Assembly: GCF_000145615.1 (NCBI RefSeq)
Contig: NC_014410.1
Coordinates: forward strand, 540,001-604,000
Direction: 5' to 3'
From: Thermoanaerobacterium thermosaccharolyticum DSM 571
GTDB taxonomy: Bacteria > Bacillota > Thermoanaerobacteria > Thermoanaerobacterales > Thermoanaerobacteraceae
DNA length: 64,000 nucleotides
A program made the position numbers and the translations under genes. This document shows, piece by piece, positions 52,455 to 61,483 of this stretch (within the stretch, counting starts at the first letter, position 1; every line of letters starts with the position of its first letter). Under the pieces are notes generated by a model. That model had not been told where the DNA came from. It ran no database searches and saw only the letters and a program-made list of their open reading frames with translations.

Positions 52455-54074
52455 ATGAAACCATACATTGGCATTGATCTTGGAACTACTAACACGGTAG
52501 TGGCAGGTGCAAATTTAACAGAGAATGGCAAATTTGAAATAGATATTTTAGACATGGAACAAATCAGTGATAATGCAGGACGCTTAACATCAAAAAAAAC
52601 GTTGCCATCCTGCCTATATGTTGATGACTTTGGAAAAGAGTATTTGGGCGAATTAGCTAAAAAAATGAAAACTTTGAGATATGATCGCGTAATATACAAT
52701 AGCAAAAATTATATTGGTAATCGAAATCATGTATGGCAGATAGGTGGTAAGAAATATACTCCGGAAGATGTTGCCGGAAAGATTTTAACGGTTGTAAAAA
52801 AGAACGTTGAAAGGATTTATAATACGGCGGTAGATGGAGCAGTCATAACTGTTCCTGCTTCTTTTAACCATGATCAAATTGAATCAACGAAAAATGCTGC
52901 TAAATTAGCTGGATTTATAGAAGATAAGCTTATCTTTATATCAGAGCCGACAGCGGCTTTGTTGGAGCTTATATACGAAGAAAAATTAATTGAGCAAAGT
53001 CAAAAAAAATACGATTTTTCAACGCCAAAAAAAGTACTTGTGTTTGATCTTGGTGGTGGGACATGTGATGTTTCAATCATGAATGTAGAAATTTTAGATG
53101 ATGATTATAAAGTAGAAGAGCTGGCTATTTCGCCTCATATACAGCTTGGCGGTGTCGATTTCGATATATGTGGTGTTTTATATTTATTGCACAAATATTC
53201 GATTTTAAATAATATTGATTATAATTTGATTTCATCAGATGTAGATGCCAAAAGATATATATTTAGTATATTATCACTGGAAATTGAAAAAGCAAAGATG
53301 ATGTTTTCATCTGAAACAAGTAGTTTAATTGACAAAGATAATGAGGATATAGTGTATAAAAATTCCATTGAAAATTTTTATAATGGCAAAACATTTGATT
53401 TTGAAATCAGCAAAAAGGAATATGATGAATGCATAAAGCCATTGTTAACAAAAGGTGGAAATTTAGGCTTTAATATTATAGATCCGATAATTGATACTCT
53501 TAATAAAGCGAATTTAAACAAGGAAGACATTGATGAGGTATTTTTAGTTGGAGGAATGACTGCATACAGTACTGTAAGAAGAGCAGTCGAAAGTTTTTTT
53601 GAAAAGAAGTCCATTAATTACCTTGACCCTATGTATTCAGTGGCAAAAGGTGCGGCTTTATACAATTATTATAGTGCAAATAGAAAGAGAAACGAAAAAG
53701 GTAAAATCATAATATATCCAGTAGTGGCTGAGAATATTTACTTGGATGTAAAAAATGATTTGCCTGTTTTACTGGTAAGTCAGGGCACAAAAGCGCCTTA
53801 CGAAAGAGTCTATGATAATATTGTTAAAGTAGATAATGCAACGGGAATAAAACTCGATATTTTATCTGGGAAGAGTATTTATGATCCGAAGATGAAAAGG
53901 CTTAAATCTATGCAATTGACGTTTACTGACATTATAAAGCCTGGTACACCTATATCTATAAAAGTGACTTTTGATAAGAATAGGATTTTGCATTTAGAAG
54001 CATGGGTAACTGGCAATGACAAACAAAGAATAGATGTCACATTCGATAAAGAGGTGTTATATGATGGCTGTTAA
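52455..54074 (+). CDS. Divergent Hsp70-family protein lacking the lid domain
   Basis: The nucleotide-binding domain is intact: phosphate-1 loop GIDLGTTNTVVAG near 5-17, VPASFNHDQIESTKNAAKLA near 134, the phosphate-2 loop FDLGGGTCDVSI near 197 and the adenosine motif FLVGGMTAYSTVRRAV near 363. After about residue 415 only a beta-rich segment of about 125 residues remains, so a shortened substrate-binding domain is present and the alpha-helical lid of DnaK (about 610-640 residues) is absent. No J-domain (HPD) or GrpE-like gene is adjacent. GGGAGG precedes the ATG. The next gene overlaps its end by 11-14 nt. Confidence 0.88.
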   Translation: MKPYIGIDLGTTNTVVAGANLTENGKFEIDILDMEQISDNAGRLTSKKTLPSCLYVDDFGKEYLGELAKKMKTLRYDRVIYNSKNYIGNRNHVWQIGGKKYTPEDVAGKILTVVKKNVERIYNTAVDGAVITVPASFNHDQIESTKNAAKLAGFIEDKLIFISEPTAALLELIYEEKLIEQSQKKYDFSTPKKVLVFDLGGGTCDVSIMNVEILDDDYKVEELAISPHIQLGGVDFDICGVLYLLHKYSILNNIDYNLISSDVDAKRYIFSILSLEIEKAKMMFSSETSSLIDKDNEDIVYKNSIENFYNGKTFDFEISKKEYDECIKPLLTKGGNLGFNIIDPIIDTLNKANLNKEDIDEVFLVGGMTAYSTVRRAVESFFEKKSINYLDPMYSVAKGAALYNYYSANRKRNEKGKIIIYPVVAENIYLDVKNDLPVLLVSQGTKAPYERVYDNIVKVDNATGIKLDILSGKSIYDPKMKRLKSMQLTFTDIIKPGTPISIKVTFDKNRILHLEAWVTGNDKQRIDVTFDKEVLYDGC

Positions 54075-55641
54075 TTGGAGAAGTTTACTTCAGGAAAACA
54101 GAGATTTGTTTTTTAATATACACAATGACGATATTAAAGAAGGAAAAGGTTTTTTGGGTGCTGCCGCTAATACAGACAAAACGGAAATGGTTAAAGAGCA
54201 CGTTTTTGAATATTATATATCTGATATAAATGCGCAACTAGTTTATGAAAAAACTCTTAAATTGAAGATAGTAAATGAAGAAGATCTTAATCTGATGGAA
54301 GTAGAAATAATAGACCTATTAAAAAGCATACTAGAGGAAGGACAAAATCCCATCGAGATGTTTTTGTACTGCACAAAAGCACTGAATTTAAGTGATAAAA
54401 ATGTGTATCAATCGATTTTAAGGATTTTAGTTTCTGTATGTAATCTAAGCAAAGCCGGGAGAGATGCGCTTGTAAGTGTGCTGAAAAATTGGACATGGGA
54501 TTTACAGATGAAGATTGCGATAGAAGCAATAAGGACAATCAAAGAGAAATCTGCTTTTGATGTACTTTTAATGCTTCTCAACAATGAAAGCCTTAAAGTT
54601 TTAGCAGCAGATTGCTTAATAGATATTGGAGATGAAAGATGTATAAGACCTGTTTTGAACATGGTCAATACATTTAATGGGTTCAGCATAAATGAAAGAA
54701 ATGTAGCATTTAGACTGATAGATAAACTTTCTCGCTTTGGTGAGGAAGCTCTGTCAGAAATAATAAAATGCTATATGAACAATGAGAATAAAAGCCTTAA
54801 TACAGTGTATTCAAATGTCATATCTCGTTCAAAGGATATGGCAATTGAAAGTTTATCAAAGATGCTATACAATGAAGACTACAATCAAAAAGCAGCTATA
54901 ACATTGGGGAAAATGAGAATTGGTAGTGCTACCGACCGTCTTATTGAGGCGTTAAATTCCCCATTAATAGAAAATAAGATGAATATCATAATAGGATTAG
55001 GATATACAAAAGACCAAAAGGCAATAAAATACTTAGTAAATATGCTAGAGAATGGAAATTTGAGCAATGAAATTAAAGCATGCATAATTACTTCTCTTGC
55101 GAATTTAGAAGCTTTTGAGGCAAAGGATATAGTAAAAAAGTATATAGATGATAAGGAATTAAGAATAAATACTATGTCCGCTTTGGTGCAACTTGGTGAA
55201 ATGAAGTACTTAGGAGGGTTATTTGAATACTTGATATCCTCTAATAAATCTTACAGTGAAACATCATGTGCTATAAAGGAGCTAAAAAGGCTTAAAGGGT
55301 TTAAAGACAGCAGGATAAGCAGAGAGATAACAAATGGTATAAAATACTTAATTAGAAATAATGATGGTTATGCATGCTTAAACGCATTAAGGATTTTAGA
55401 TACAAATATTGATGATGGCATGGCTGAAGAGTTGATTCTGAAACTAAAGACGACCAAGAAAGAAGAAATACAATACACTATTTATAAGATATTGGGTAAA
55501 AATACAGGTATACTGAGTAATATCATAAATGAAAGGATTTTTATTGATGCATCTTTAAATGATAGCACAAGAATTAGATATTTGGCGCAGAAGATTATTG
55601 AGAAAAATTATAAGGGCAGAGATAAACTTATAAAGGCATGA
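54064..55641 (+). CDS. HEAT-repeat protein
   Basis: This all-helical protein of 525 residues has HEAT/PBS-lyase-like repeats from about 160 to 430. Examples are KSAFDVLLMLLNNESLKVLA, DYNQKAAITLGKMRIGSATD, NKMNIIIGLGYTKDQKAIKY and IKACIITSLANLEAFEAKDI. Such solenoids act as scaffolds or binding platforms. No catalytic motif is visible. ATG at 54064 has GAGGTG 7 nt upstream and overlaps the Hsp70 gene; its own stop overlaps the next gene by 4 nt. The tight coupling suggests that it works with the Hsp70-like protein, perhaps as partner or exchange factor. That is inference. Confidence 0.8.
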   Translation: MAVNWRSLLQENRDLFFNIHNDDIKEGKGFLGAAANTDKTEMVKEHVFEYYISDINAQLVYEKTLKLKIVNEEDLNLMEVEIIDLLKSILEEGQNPIEMFLYCTKALNLSDKNVYQSILRILVSVCNLSKAGRDALVSVLKNWTWDLQMKIAIEAIRTIKEKSAFDVLLMLLNNESLKVLAADCLIDIGDERCIRPVLNMVNTFNGFSINERNVAFRLIDKLSRFGEEALSEIIKCYMNNENKSLNTVYSNVISRSKDMAIESLSKMLYNEDYNQKAAITLGKMRIGSATDRLIEALNSPLIENKMNIIIGLGYTKDQKAIKYLVNMLENGNLSNEIKACIITSLANLEAFEAKDIVKKYIDDKELRINTMSALVQLGEMKYLGGLFEYLISSNKSYSETSCAIKELKRLKGFKDSRISREITNGIKYLIRNNDGYACLNALRILDTNIDDGMAEELILKLKTTKKEEIQYTIYKILGKNTGILSNIINERIFIDASLNDSTRIRYLAQKIIEKNYKGRDKLIKA

Positions 55642-56603
55642 AGGGAAGAGGTATTTTGTTGAACAAAAAAGGTATAGATATTACAAAATGCTTAGATATA
55701 TTTTTACACACATTACCGTATAGCGTATTAATTAAACCTTTTAAGACAGATAAAAACCTTCAGAAAAAACTTGCTGGTTTTAGATTGAATGAAAAATCAA
55801 GTCCACCTACGAAAATTGTGCCTATATTGAGGCAGGAGATATTAAAAGGAAATTTTAACTATGAGGACTTTGTAAAAGAATGGAAGGTGTTACATGGGGA
55901 CCTGTATGAAAAGATATGCAGCATGGAATCCAAAGAAATAGACAAACGAATTGATGAACTTTGTGATGAGTATGGAAATGATAATGTTGTTTCTGCTCTT
56001 CTTATTGACAACAGGGAGGATCTAGGTGATATAATAAATAAAGCCATAAAGCCAGAAGATGTACAAAAGCAAGATAGTGGCAAAAGAAGTCCTCAAAAAG
56101 AAGATGATGATATTTATAAAAAGCTTAAAAAGCTTGAAAAAGAAGTAGAAAAATTGCATGATAAATTGATAAAAGAGGAAAAAAAGAATATAATTGAGGT
56201 GGACAATTTAAAAAAAGCATTGGAAAATAAGGAAAAGGAAATAGTCTCTTTAAACAAAAAATTAGAAGATTTAAAGCAGGAAAAAAAGCGCTTGGAGATG
56301 CTTTTAGAGCACATTGGCTTGGAATTTGATAAGCATATTATAAAGCTTATTAACGAAAATGTGTCAAAAGACAAGAAAAATGAAAATTTAAAGTTATCTT
56401 TGAATAAGACATTAATGGATTTGCATCAAGATAACCAGGAGATTAAGAAGTATTTTTTAGAAGTAAAGGAAATCTTAAGCCAGTTAGAAAAGAAAATTGC
56501 GATTGTTGATGTGGGCGTTCTTGATGAACAATCAGCAGTAAGCTTGGAAAATGATGACTATTCACTGTTGGATGATTTATCTAAGATGTTAAAAAATTCA
56601 TAA
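55638..56603 (+). CDS. Uncharacterised coiled-coil protein
   Basis: I do not recognise a family. The 321 residues comprise a predicted globular N-terminal part (1-135; for example KCLDIFLHTLPYSVLIKPF), a polar linker, a long heptad-rich coiled coil (about 155-250; KKLEKEVEKLHDKLIKEEK, NLKKALENKEKEIVSLNKKL), and a helical C-terminus ending in an acidic segment (ENDDYSLLDDL). There is no membrane segment or cysteine pair. The ATG overlaps the upstream stop (ATGA); a TTG at 55659 after GAAGAGG is an alternative start. Likely a structural or adaptor partner of the cluster. Confidence 0.7.
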   Translation: MKGRGILLNKKGIDITKCLDIFLHTLPYSVLIKPFKTDKNLQKKLAGFRLNEKSSPPTKIVPILRQEILKGNFNYEDFVKEWKVLHGDLYEKICSMESKEIDKRIDELCDEYGNDNVVSALLIDNREDLGDIINKAIKPEDVQKQDSGKRSPQKEDDDIYKKLKKLEKEVEKLHDKLIKEEKKNIIEVDNLKKALENKEKEIVSLNKKLEDLKQEKKRLEMLLEHIGLEFDKHIIKLINENVSKDKKNENLKLSLNKTLMDLHQDNQEIKKYFLEVKEILSQLEKKIAIVDVGVLDEQSAVSLENDDYSLLDDLSKMLKNS

Positions 56604-56618
56604 TTGCGAGGTGTAAAA

Positions 56619-58109
56619 ATGCATCATGACGAAATTCAAAAAATTAAAAAAATTTTAGCTGAAGATAGCAATGATGATGCAAATATTTCTAATGCTCTTA
56701 AAGAAATATTTAGAAAACAAAAGAACATTATTATGACTATTTGCGTCTTAGAACTTATTTACGAATCAGTTTATCTTTATGATATTATTTTAAAACGAAA
56801 TGGTGTTTTAAAGTTTATGAAGTCTTTAAATGATGACTTATATGATACTATTGAAAGTTTCAGAGATGTAGTTGGTAGGATTAGATATTATAAGCAAATT
56901 GATTTAAAAATAAGAGAAAATATTATAAAAATGCTTGAAGATAAAAAGGAAAATTTAGAATCAGATTTAGAAGTTTTGTATGGGTATTTTGTGGAAGCTA
57001 GATATTGCAGTGATGTATTTAATGATAAGCTTAAGACTTTTAACCAGGACAATTTTGATGTTAGCATTGAGGAATTCTACAATAATATCAAAGAGTTTGT
57101 ATTTGAAAATGAAGAAGAAAAATTTGAAAGGATTCAGGAAGTAATATCTTCAATTCCTTTTGCACTGTCTAGAAAAAGATTTTTTGATTACATGAAAAGT
57201 GGTTTGATTCATGAATACAATGGTTATGACAAGCTTATACAAAATATTTTTGAGATTGAGGAAAATTTTTACGGGAAATTGGTAGAAGGTTATGGTGAAA
57301 AATTTGCTGAAATTGCCAATAAAATAGAAGAGCTTCAAACAATAGACTTGAAAAATACTACAAAAGACGATTTAGAGCTGTATTTAAAGGAAACAATTGT
57401 GCTTTTAGGCAAGATACAGGATATAAGGGAAATAGTTTATTCTCTAATAAGAATCGTAAATAGGCTATTGATATTTTATAAATCAGATAGAAAAATAGAA
57501 GATACCCTGCAGGAAGAGCCTAAAATAAAAATTTTTTTAGATGTATATGGTAGTATATACTCAGAAAAATATACAAAGAAAAAGGTAAAAGATTTTTTAA
57601 GAACATTAAATGAGTATATTTCTAATTGGTATTTTGAATTGTACAATTACAATAGATTGTTGAATGACATGAATTATCTTGAAAATGATATAGAAAACTT
57701 AATAGATGAAGATATTTTAAATGATATAGAGATTCTAGCTGAGTACGAAAACTTAATGAATGACGATGGTGATGATTTCGATGACATGCAAGGGGATGCA
57801 ATAGAAGGCAGCATTGTTGAAGAAGAAATTAATAATCTTATTTCTATGATAGATGATATTAGCAGAAATATGAATCCAGATTATCGGAAGGTTCGCATGA
57901 GGAGACTTTTGGGAATCATTCCGGTTCCGGGCAATTTTGAAAATGAGTTTTTTAACTATTTAAAGAGCTCTTTGGAGTTTGATACAACATCAAATGTTAA
58001 AGCTGCTATAATAGAGAGTGTTGACAAAAGAATTAAATTATACAAGGATATGAAAAACAGCAAACATCTTTATGAAGCACTCTTAAAAAACGTCAAGGAA
58101 GGATTGTAA
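56619..58109 (+). CDS. Uncharacterised acidic helical protein
   Basis: I do not recognise a family. The 496 residues are almost entirely helical and charged, without membrane segments, Walker motifs or conserved cysteines. An acidic stretch lies at about 385-405 (DDGDDFDDMQGDAIEGSIVE). Near the end is YRKVRMRRLLGIIPVPGNFE, the most distinctive and basic segment. ATG at 56619 follows GCGAGGTG by 7 nt; an in-frame TTG at 56604 has no site. It begins 15 bp after the coiled-coil gene, so it is part of the same transcript. A structural role in the Hsp70/HEAT/beta-CASP cluster is a guess from position only. Confidence 0.68.
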   Translation: MHHDEIQKIKKILAEDSNDDANISNALKEIFRKQKNIIMTICVLELIYESVYLYDIILKRNGVLKFMKSLNDDLYDTIESFRDVVGRIRYYKQIDLKIRENIIKMLEDKKENLESDLEVLYGYFVEARYCSDVFNDKLKTFNQDNFDVSIEEFYNNIKEFVFENEEEKFERIQEVISSIPFALSRKRFFDYMKSGLIHEYNGYDKLIQNIFEIEENFYGKLVEGYGEKFAEIANKIEELQTIDLKNTTKDDLELYLKETIVLLGKIQDIREIVYSLIRIVNRLLIFYKSDRKIEDTLQEEPKIKIFLDVYGSIYSEKYTKKKVKDFLRTLNEYISNWYFELYNYNRLLNDMNYLENDIENLIDEDILNDIEILAEYENLMNDDGDDFDDMQGDAIEGSIVEEEINNLISMIDDISRNMNPDYRKVRMRRLLGIIPVPGNFENEFFNYLKSSLEFDTTSNVKAAIIESVDKRIKLYKDMKNSKHLYEALLKNVKEGL

Positions 58110-58112
58110 TAA

Positions 58113-58796
58113 ATGAAGATTATAAATAAAATTATATCTATTATGATGATTATATTTTTATTTTTGATTGTTTTACTATCGAATTTACAATACTTGGCGT
58201 TTGATAAAAATTTTTATATTCACGAATTTAATAAATACGGCATAGAAGATGTAACAGGAATGCATAGTTCACAGTTAAACAAAGTAGTGGCAAGAATTCA
58301 AGATTATCTTTTTGGAAAAGTAGATAGTCTTCAATTAAACGCTGTAATAGATGGTCAGAATCAAAAGGTATTTAACGAAAGAGAATTGGAGCATATGAAA
58401 GATGTCAGGGAACTTTTTAAGAATGGTTTTTTAATAAGAAATATAATGATATTTTTGTACATCTTAACCGCTTTGTTTTTGTATATTAAAAAAGAAGACA
58501 TATTTAACTATACATACCGTGGTATGTTATTTGTAGTTTTATTTTTAATTGTAGCAGTGGCTGTTGTTTCACTGGATTTTAATAGATGGTTTGTATATTT
58601 TCATCTTCTTTTTTTTAACAACAATTTATGGGAGTTGGATGTAACTCGCGACAGACTTATTCAGATGCTACCGGAAGGCTTTTTTAGCGACATTTCATAC
58701 CTTACAATGCGAAATTCAGTTATCGTATATATAATCATAGGGTTTGTGTCGTACTTAATAAAAGGAAAAGATCATGATAAAATAGGCCTAAACTAA
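58113..58796 (+). CDS. DUF1461 (TIGR01906-type) integral membrane protein
   Basis: This 227-residue protein has four membrane helices (about 5-24, 108-126, 133-152 and 206-223). Between the first two is a region of about 80 residues predicted to be external. DUF1461 features are visible: ELEHMKDVRELF near 91, and FNNNLWELDVTRDRLIQMLP near 170 followed by EGFF. The function of the family is unknown; it often lies alone or with lipid genes. It starts 3 bp after the preceding gene, so it may be read with the Hsp70 cluster, but membership in that system is uncertain. A terminator follows. Confidence 0.85.
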   Translation: MKIINKIISIMMIIFLFLIVLLSNLQYLAFDKNFYIHEFNKYGIEDVTGMHSSQLNKVVARIQDYLFGKVDSLQLNAVIDGQNQKVFNERELEHMKDVRELFKNGFLIRNIMIFLYILTALFLYIKKEDIFNYTYRGMLFVVLFLIVAVAVVSLDFNRWFVYFHLLFFNNNLWELDVTRDRLIQMLPEGFFSDISYLTMRNSVIVYIIIGFVSYLIKGKDHDKIGLN

Positions 58797-58810
58797 AGGC
58801 CTATTTTTAT
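58779..58810. terminator. Bidirectional terminator between the DUF1461 and FtsH-like genes
   Basis: AAAATAGGCCT (58779-58789) pairs with AGGCCTATTTT (58797-58807), a perfect 11-bp stem with A and T runs on either side. It overlaps the last codons of both convergent genes. Confidence 0.85.
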
Positions 58811-60327
58811 ATGCACATTTGTTTTTCGTCATTCATTAATTCATCAATTTCTTCTTTTGTTATAGTTTCATTTGACAAAAGTCTTTCTGCAATAAGGATT
58901 ATTTTATCCTTTTTCTCTATAAGGATCTTTTTTGCATTTGTATAGCAATGGTTGATGATTTTATTGACTTCTGCATCTATTTTGTCAGTTGATTTTACCA
59001 TTCTAATGTCGTATATCCTATTTCCCAATTCACTCATGCCGTAATTGCATACCATCTGATATGAGATATTTGTGGCTTCCTTTAAATCATTTTCTGCACC
59101 TGTAGATACTTCATTAAACATTATCTCCTCTGCAGCACGACCGCCCAGAAGCATTGTTATCTTGTTTTTTAAGTCTGTTTTTGTCATTAAAAAGGCGTCA
59201 TCTTTTGGAAAATTGAGGACATATCCTAATGCTTCTCCACGAGGTACTATTGATATCTTTTCAACTGTACTGGCGTTTAATATCTTGCCGATTATAGCAT
59301 GACCGGCTTCATGGTGTGCTGCAATTTTGCGTTCTTTTTCTAAGACTTCTGGATTTTTCTTTTGCAATCCTGCAACTACTCTTTCTATAGCTTCATCAAA
59401 TTCTTCTCTTCCTATTCTTTGCTTATGCCTTATTACTGCTAAAATCGCTGCTTCATTGCAAATCGATGATAAATGTGCACCTGTCATGCCATGGGTCTTT
59501 TTAGCCAATTCCTCCAGTGATATGTCGTTATCTAAAGGCTTGTTTCTCGTATGTACTTTCAAAATTTCCAGTCGTGCTTTTACGTTTGGATTTCCTATGT
59601 GAATCGTTCTGTCAAATCTTCCAGGGCGTAGAAGCGCTTCATCCAGCATATCCAGCCTATTTGTCGCACCTATTACGATAATGCCGTCGTTGCTGTTAAA
59701 GCCATCCATTTCAACTAATAGCTGATTTAATGTCTGATCTTTTTCGGAATTATTGTCGTTGTTTCGCTTGCTTCCAACTGCATCTATTTCATCTATGAAG
59801 ATGATGCTGGGAGTAGACTTTTTAGCCCTTGCGAATAATGCTCTTATGCGGCTCGCTCCAACTCCTACATATTTTTCAACAAATTCTGAACCTGATGCCG
59901 ATATAAATGTAGAATTTGTTTCTCCAGCCAGAGCTGTAGCAAGCAACGTCTTGCCGGTACCTGGAGGACCATAGAAAAGTATCCCCTTTGGTATTTTAGC
60001 ACCCATTCTATCGTATTTTTCAGTGTTGTTTATAAAATCGATGATAATTTTAAGCTCGTCTATAACCTCGTCAAGTCCTGCTACATCTCTAAAAGTGATG
60101 CTGACTTTCTTGTTGGACTCTTTTTCTTTAGGTGGAAGTTCGTTTTTTAAGTTTACAGGTAGCATCTCGGATACGTTATTTTTATACAGTATATACCCTA
60201 TCAGAAAAAGAGATAGCATTGAAATTATGATAAGCACCGGATTTGTCTTTGAAGTATAGGATATTCCCAAAATAATGTTTATTACCAGTGATAAAGTTAA
60301 TAATATTATATATAAGTTTTTTTTCAT
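58807..60327 (-). CDS. FtsH-like ATP-dependent zinc metalloprotease, short form
   Basis: Two close membrane helices (about 4-24 and 30-48) leave almost no external loop, unlike ordinary FtsH with its 70-residue external domain. The AAA+ part has Walker A GPPGTGKT at 120, Walker B IIFIDEIDAVG near 175 and the second region ATNRLDMLDEALLRPGRFDR near 220. The protease domain has HHEAGHAIIG near 340 and ENDLKEAT near 415 as zinc ligands. At 506 residues it is about 100 shorter than housekeeping FtsH, so it is probably a paralogue. The start is set at the ATG 8 nt behind GGGGG; two upstream in-frame ATGs are less likely. Confidence 0.88.
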   Translation of the reverse strand: MKKNLYIILLTLSLVINIILGISYTSKTNPVLIIISMLSLFLIGYILYKNNVSEMLPVNLKNELPPKEKESNKKVSITFRDVAGLDEVIDELKIIIDFINNTEKYDRMGAKIPKGILFYGPPGTGKTLLATALAGETNSTFISASGSEFVEKYVGVGASRIRALFARAKKSTPSIIFIDEIDAVGSKRNNDNNSEKDQTLNQLLVEMDGFNSNDGIIVIGATNRLDMLDEALLRPGRFDRTIHIGNPNVKARLEILKVHTRNKPLDNDISLEELAKKTHGMTGAHLSSICNEAAILAVIRHKQRIGREEFDEAIERVVAGLQKKNPEVLEKERKIAAHHEAGHAIIGKILNASTVEKISIVPRGEALGYVLNFPKDDAFLMTKTDLKNKITMLLGGRAAEEIMFNEVSTGAENDLKEATNISYQMVCNYGMSELGNRIYDIRMVKSTDKIDAEVNKIINHCYTNAKKILIEKKDKIILIAERLLSNETITKEEIDELMNDEKQMCI

Positions 60328-60456
60328 TGCCATCGCCCCCAGTGATTTACTAAAAATAGTTTTTACGTACAATCACAAATTATACGCAAAAAGGAACGAT
60401 GATGAATTAAGGTTTATATGGAAAACAAGTAAAAAATTTCAAAGGAGGTTATTTAC

Positions 60457-61443
60457 ATGGATGTGTACATGGGCATTGATGTTGGATCTGTGAGTACAGA
60501 TGTGGCTTTGATTGATTCAAAAAACGAGGTAATAGATTTTGTTTATATAAGAACTCAAGGACAGCCTATAAAGGCAGTACAGAAAGCCATGGTTATGTTG
60601 AGAGACAGGATTCACACAGATATATCTGTAAAAGGAGTCGGTACAACAGGAAGTGCGAGGCAGTTAACAGGGCTCATGGTTGGCGCCGACATTGTAAAAA
60701 ATGAAATAACTGCACATGCCATTGCATCATCAAATTTAATTAAAGATGTACACACTGTTTTTGAAATAGGTGGTCAAGATTCAAAAATAATAATATTGAG
60801 GGATGGAATTGTAGTAGATTTTGCAATGAATACGGTTTGTGCGGCAGGTACGGGATCATTTCTCGATCAGCAGGCTTACAGGCTCAACATACCTATAGAG
60901 GAATTTGGCGACCTTGCTCTAAAATCAGTAAGTCCTGTTAGAATTGCAGGCAGATGTGGTGTATTTGCTGAGTCTGATATGATACATAAGCAGCAGATGG
61001 GATACACGTTGCCAGACATAATAAGTGGCTTGTGTGAAGCGTTGGTTAGAAACTATTTAAACAATGTAGGAAAAGGGAAGGATATAAGGGAACCGATTGT
61101 GTTTCAAGGAGGTGTAGCTGCAAATAAAGGCATAAAAGCGGCATTTGAAAAAGCTTTAGGCATGAAAGTATATGTTCCTAAATATTATGGTGTAATGGGA
61201 GCGATAGGTGCAGCTATCCTTGCCAAAGAGGCTGTAAAGAAAAAAGGCTTTAGCGAGTTTAAAGGTTTTGAAATTGCTGATTTTGATTATAAAGCACAAG
61301 GTTTTGAATGTACCGGCTGCTCAAACGGATGTGAGGTTGTGGAGTTTATAAAAGATGATGAAGTAATATCCCGTTGGGGTGATAAATGTGGCAAGTGGTC
61401 AAACTCTACAAGCAAGAATATTTTTTCAAAAAATGTATCTTAA
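60457..61443 (+). CDS. Acyl-CoA dehydratase activase (HgdC/BadF/BcrA family)
   Basis: This ASKHA-fold ATPase has GIDVGSVSTDVALIDS at residue 6, EIGGQDSKIIIL near 103, and NTVCAAGTGSFLDQQ near 125 plus GRCGVFAESDMIHKQQ near 167; the two cysteines bridge the [4Fe-4S] cluster between subunits in HgdC. A further cluster, CTGCSNGCEVVEF near 288, and CGKWSN follow near the end. Such activases inject a high-energy electron into 2-hydroxyacyl-CoA dehydratases. No dehydratase gene is in the window, so it may serve a distant enzyme or a related double-cubane protein. AAAGGAGG precedes the ATG. Confidence 0.87.
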   Translation: MDVYMGIDVGSVSTDVALIDSKNEVIDFVYIRTQGQPIKAVQKAMVMLRDRIHTDISVKGVGTTGSARQLTGLMVGADIVKNEITAHAIASSNLIKDVHTVFEIGGQDSKIIILRDGIVVDFAMNTVCAAGTGSFLDQQAYRLNIPIEEFGDLALKSVSPVRIAGRCGVFAESDMIHKQQMGYTLPDIISGLCEALVRNYLNNVGKGKDIREPIVFQGGVAANKGIKAAFEKALGMKVYVPKYYGVMGAIGAAILAKEAVKKKGFSEFKGFEIADFDYKAQGFECTGCSNGCEVVEFIKDDEVISRWGDKCGKWSNSTSKNIFSKNVS

Positions 61444-61451
61444 CTATTAGT

Positions 61452-61483
61452 GATTATAAGGATCGTCTTTGATCCTTATAATC
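61452..61483. terminator. Hairpin between convergent genes
   Basis: A perfect 13-bp inverted repeat (GATTATAAGGATC, GATCCTTATAATC) with a 6-nt loop lies between the activase and FtsA-like genes and touches the stop codon of the latter. It has no long T run, so termination strength is uncertain. Confidence 0.65.
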
